Part shown: positions 62,208-64,000 of the stretch, piece after piece
Layout of the letters: the number at the start of each line of letters is the position of its first letter
How positions within the stretch are numbered: position 1 is the stretch's first letter
Assembly (NCBI GenBank): GCA_015063805.1
Contig: SVTK01000007.1
Coordinates: forward strand, 53,259 to 117,258
Direction: 5' to 3'
DNA length: 64,000 nt
DNA from: Oscillospiraceae bacterium
GTDB lineage: Bacteria; Bacillota; Clostridia; Oscillospirales; CAG-272
Notes under the pieces: generated by a model
The model's database searches: none
What the model was told of the DNA's origin: nothing
Seen by the model: only the letters and a program-made list of their open reading frames with translations
Translations under genes and position numbers: made by a program

Positions 62208-62877
62208 TTCCCCACACCACCTTCAAATATTCAGGTTCCCTTGGATTGAGCTCGATCTTCTCCCGGATGCGGCGGATGTGTACCATCACCGTGTTCTCGC
62301 AGGAGTAGGAAGGCTCGTTCCAAACCCGTTCGTAAATTTCCTCTGCGGCATAGATCCGCCCCGGCGTGCTCATGAGCAGCTCCACTATTTTGGTCTCGGT
62401 AGAGGTTAGGTGTACCGCCTCACCCCGCACCGTAAGATTTTTCTCATCCTTATTGTAAACCAAATCTCCCACGGTCAGCGTGTTGTCCGGTTGCGTGTTC
62501 ACGCTGCCCAGTGTCAGATAGCGGCGCAGCTGTGCTTGAACACGCGCCACCAGCTCTTCTGGCTTGTAGGGCTTGGCGATGTAATCGTCCGCACCCATGG
62601 ATAGCCCCAGGATTTTGTCCGAGTCTTCGGTCTTGGCCGACAGCAGGATCACAGGGATGTTTTTGGTGGCGCGGATCTTCATCAGCGCAGAAAGCCCGTC
62701 AAGATTTGGCATCATAATGTCCAGCAGGATCAGATGCAGAGGTGTGGTGGCCACAATGTCCAGGGCGTCAAGACCGTTGTGCGCCGTGTAAAGGCGATAC
62801 CCCTGCTTGCTCAGCAGTAGGGAGATTGCCCGTACAATATCGTGATCGTCATCTACAATCAATATAGAAGGCTGCAT
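62182..62877 (-). CDS. OmpR-family response regulator
   Basis: 231 residues: receiver domain (1-about 120) with acidic pocket DDD, phospho-Asp in LLDIMMPNLDG, Thr/Ser and Lys in LLSAKTED and AKPYKPEE, and a C-terminal winged helix (about 130-231, TSTETKIVELLMSTPGRIYAAEEIYERVW). Sits one base after the amidase stop and overlaps the kinase gene, so all three are one operon; cell-wall stress is the natural guess for the signal. Confidence 0.93.
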   Translation of the reverse strand: MQPSILIVDDDHDIVRAISLLLSKQGYRLYTAHNGLDALDIVATTPLHLILLDIMMPNLDGLSALMKIRATKNIPVILLSAKTEDSDKILGLSMGADDYIAKPYKPEELVARVQAQLRRYLTLGSVNTQPDNTLTVGDLVYNKDEKNLTVRGEAVHLTSTETKIVELLMSTPGRIYAAEEIYERVWNEPSYSCENTVMVHIRRIREKIELNPREPEYLKVVWGIGYKIDKK

Positions 62878-62878
62878 C

Positions 62879-63520
62879 TCAGTGTTCTCCTTTCAGTAAT
62901 TCGGCATCCACATCCCCAAGGAAGGTCTCCCACGCAGCAGGGTCCTCCACAAACCAAAGCGGACAAGCCTTGCCGGTGATGTCATGGTGGCGGATCACCG
63001 CGTCAGCGCCAAAGCCGCATTCCCGACAAAGCCAGGCCGTAAGCCGTACCAGGGAAGCATAAGAGGCGTCGGTGAACACACCGCTCTCGTCGGGATGACA
63101 GACTTCGATGGAAATGGTATCGGCATTCCGGTGATTGCTGGCAGAGGATTTTTCGTGAAGCGGAACGCACTGAATGATCTCCCCCTCCAATCCCACCACG
63201 AAGTGTGCACTGACCGTGGTGTCGGGATTGTTGAAGTAATTGCGGTTCTGCGCTGCAGTTGTCCCGGGGTTGCCAATGTAATGGATGACGATTCCGGTGA
63301 GTCCCTCCAGAGAGATCCCCCGCCGCGCCGCACCGTTGACACGAATGATGTCTTCGTCGATCCATGCGGGAATCTCGACTCGCCGCATGGCCGAAACCTC
63401 CTTCGGCTCCCCCATGCGCCGTGCCAAGGTAAGCCCGAGCGGGATGGAGACAGCCAGCAGAAAAACAGCCAATGCGATGACCGTGAAGCGTCGAATACGT
63501 GCGGATCGGAAATGAAGCAT
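62879..63520 (-). CDS. Membrane-anchored N-acetylmuramoyl-L-alanine amidase (Amidase_2)
   Basis: 213 residues. One N-terminal membrane helix (RFTVIALAVFLLAVSIPLGL, about 12-31) acts as anchor or uncleaved signal, followed by an Amidase_2/PGRP domain with the zinc ligands in VIHYIGNPG and IRHHDITGKACPLWF and the S/E-rich SIEVCHP strand. It would cut the bond between MurNAc and L-Ala outside the membrane. GGAGG 6 nt before the ATG at 63520. First gene of the amidase-two-component operon. Confidence 0.9.
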   Translation of the reverse strand: MLHFRSARIRRFTVIALAVFLLAVSIPLGLTLARRMGEPKEVSAMRRVEIPAWIDEDIIRVNGAARRGISLEGLTGIVIHYIGNPGTTAAQNRNYFNNPDTTVSAHFVVGLEGEIIQCVPLHEKSSASNHRNADTISIEVCHPDESGVFTDASYASLVRLTAWLCRECGFGADAVIRHHDITGKACPLWFVEDPAAWETFLGDVDAELLKGEH

Positions 63521-63554
63521 GAGTAACCTCCGGGAAGTGAAATCGGATGTTCCC

Positions 63555-63583
63555 ATTGTACCCGATTTCCGGCAATTTGTCAA
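63555..63583 (-). promoter_or_regulatory. Promoter of amidase-two-component operon
   Basis: Minus strand TTGACA (63583-63578), 17-bp spacer, TACAAT (63560-63555). Confidence 0.78.
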
Positions 63584-63724
63584 TTTGTACACCGCATTTA
63601 TAGCGTAACAAATAAATGTGAAGAACTTTTGGATGAAATTCTTGCAAAATTCTTACTTTTCCATCGGTAATTCAGCCAGAACCTCCAAAAAAGGTAAAAA
63701 ACGAAAAAATTATGCATAATCCCC

Positions 63725-63753
63725 TTGACAAAATGAAAACAATATAGTAAAAT
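63725..63753 (+). promoter_or_regulatory. rRNA promoter P1
   Basis: TTGACA (63725-63730), 17-bp spacer, TAAAAT (63748-63753). Confidence 0.75.
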
Positions 63754-63784
63754 AATGGGGCTCACCGCGGGACGGCGGTCGGGG

Positions 63785-63815
63785 GCTTGAAAAAACTTTT
63801 GAAAAAGTTTTGAAA
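63785..63815 (+). repeat. A/T hairpin between rRNA promoters
   Basis: AAAACTTTTGAAAAAGTTTT inverted repeat between P1 and P2, preceded by GGGACGGCGGTCGGGGG; related in sequence to the element at 33365-33441. Confidence 0.5.
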
Positions 63816-63820
63816 ATCCC

Positions 63821-63849
63821 TTGACAAAGGCTGTGCGGTGTGGTATAAT
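63821..63849 (+). promoter_or_regulatory. rRNA promoter P2, full consensus
   Basis: TTGACA (63821-63826), 17-bp spacer, TATAAT (63844-63849), TG-extended; the strongest promoter in the window. Confidence 0.85.
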
Positions 63850-64000
63850 AATCGAGTCGCGCCGAGGAAGGATCCGAGGAGTGGCAAGAGAGATCGGTCA
63901 TTGAAAATTGAACAACAACAAGAGTACAAAGCACAAATTGTGCGAAACGAACTCGACAATTCTTTACAAAGAGTAACTCACAGACGAAAGTCTGAAAGTA
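63850..64000 (+). other. Leader of an rRNA operon, 16S begins past the window
   Basis: Transcribed spacer upstream of a 16S gene. It has a boxA-like GGTCATTGAAAATTG (63896-63910) that in Firmicutes binds the antitermination complex, and a small CAGAC-GAAA-GTCTG stem (63981-63994). The start of 16S rRNA itself is not yet reached at base 64000. Confidence 0.7.

Noticed and set aside
1..64000. CRISPR array, phage, transposon or tRNA genes
   Set aside because: No direct-repeat/spacer pattern, transposase or integrase protein, or cloverleaf with conserved T-loop was seen; intergenic gaps are mostly under 300 nt and explained by promoters and terminators.

Overview
The window comes from a GC-rich Firmicute, most likely a gut-type member of the class Clostridia (Oscillospirales/Ruminococcaceae-like). 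The signs are AGGAGG-type ribosome binding sites, many TTG/GTG starts, sigma-A promoters that are very often TG-extended, SLH-type surface anchoring, SpoVB- and YtvI-like membrane proteins, a Na+-pumping biotin decarboxylase, a DUF1846 protein and a typical Firmicute rRNA leader at the right edge. Lineage is inferred from gene content; no rRNA gene lies inside the window. The region is almost all ordinary chromosome. I saw no phage, transposase, integrase, CRISPR array or tRNA gene. The longest gene-free stretches are 13608-14035, which holds two divergent promoters, and 63521-64000, which holds the amidase promoter and the rRNA promoter/leader.

Layout. 1-6417: the end of an MgtE Mg2+ transporter, a CmpB-like membrane protein, then a likely operon of nagA, a membrane protein, metG and tatD. 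6523-9681: a large SLH-anchored surface protein with tandem Trp/Tyr-rich repeats. 9875-16102: hpf, asd, a convergent HAD(pseudogene)-azlC-azlD operon, and an EF-G-like GTPase. 16157-25838: an XRE regulator, a small unknown protein, an operon of two zinc-ribbon ABC half-transporters around a DUF1854 protein, an ECF sigma/membrane partner pair, and a DEDDh exonuclease. 25948-29800: flavodoxin-like oxidoreductase, SDR, a polysaccharide flippase and an Mrp-type Fe-S ATPase. 29847-35297: asparagine synthase, D-aspartate-ligase-like ATP-grasp enzyme, Asp/Glu racemase and MurE, read here as a peptidoglycan cross-bridge locus. 35516-43501: hflKC, an acetyltransferase, an XRE regulator with a long C-terminal domain, and a DUF1846 - LRR - ABC ATPase - FtsX permease run. 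43716-50225: DUF1385 protein, an E2-like protein lacking its catalytic His, a secreted barnase with a dUTPase, a cytidylate-kinase-like protein, a SpoVB-like flippase and an amidohydrolase. 50525-55511: a five-gene Na+-pump decarboxylase operon with two different carboxyltransferases. 55557-63520: lipoprotein cyclophilin, YtvI, hemolysin-III protein, an ECF sigma with a long C-terminal extension, and an amidase - response regulator - histidine kinase operon. 63725-64000: tandem promoters and leader of an rRNA operon.

The candidates most worth following as little-described systems are the DUF1854/zinc-ribbon ABC exporter, the Lys-D-Asx cross-bridge locus with a MurE lacking the DNPR motif, and the sodium-pump operon that pairs a divergent acyl-CoA-type carboxyltransferase with an oxaloacetate-type one. 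Genes are mostly separated by perfect hairpins, several of which serve convergent pairs from both sides.
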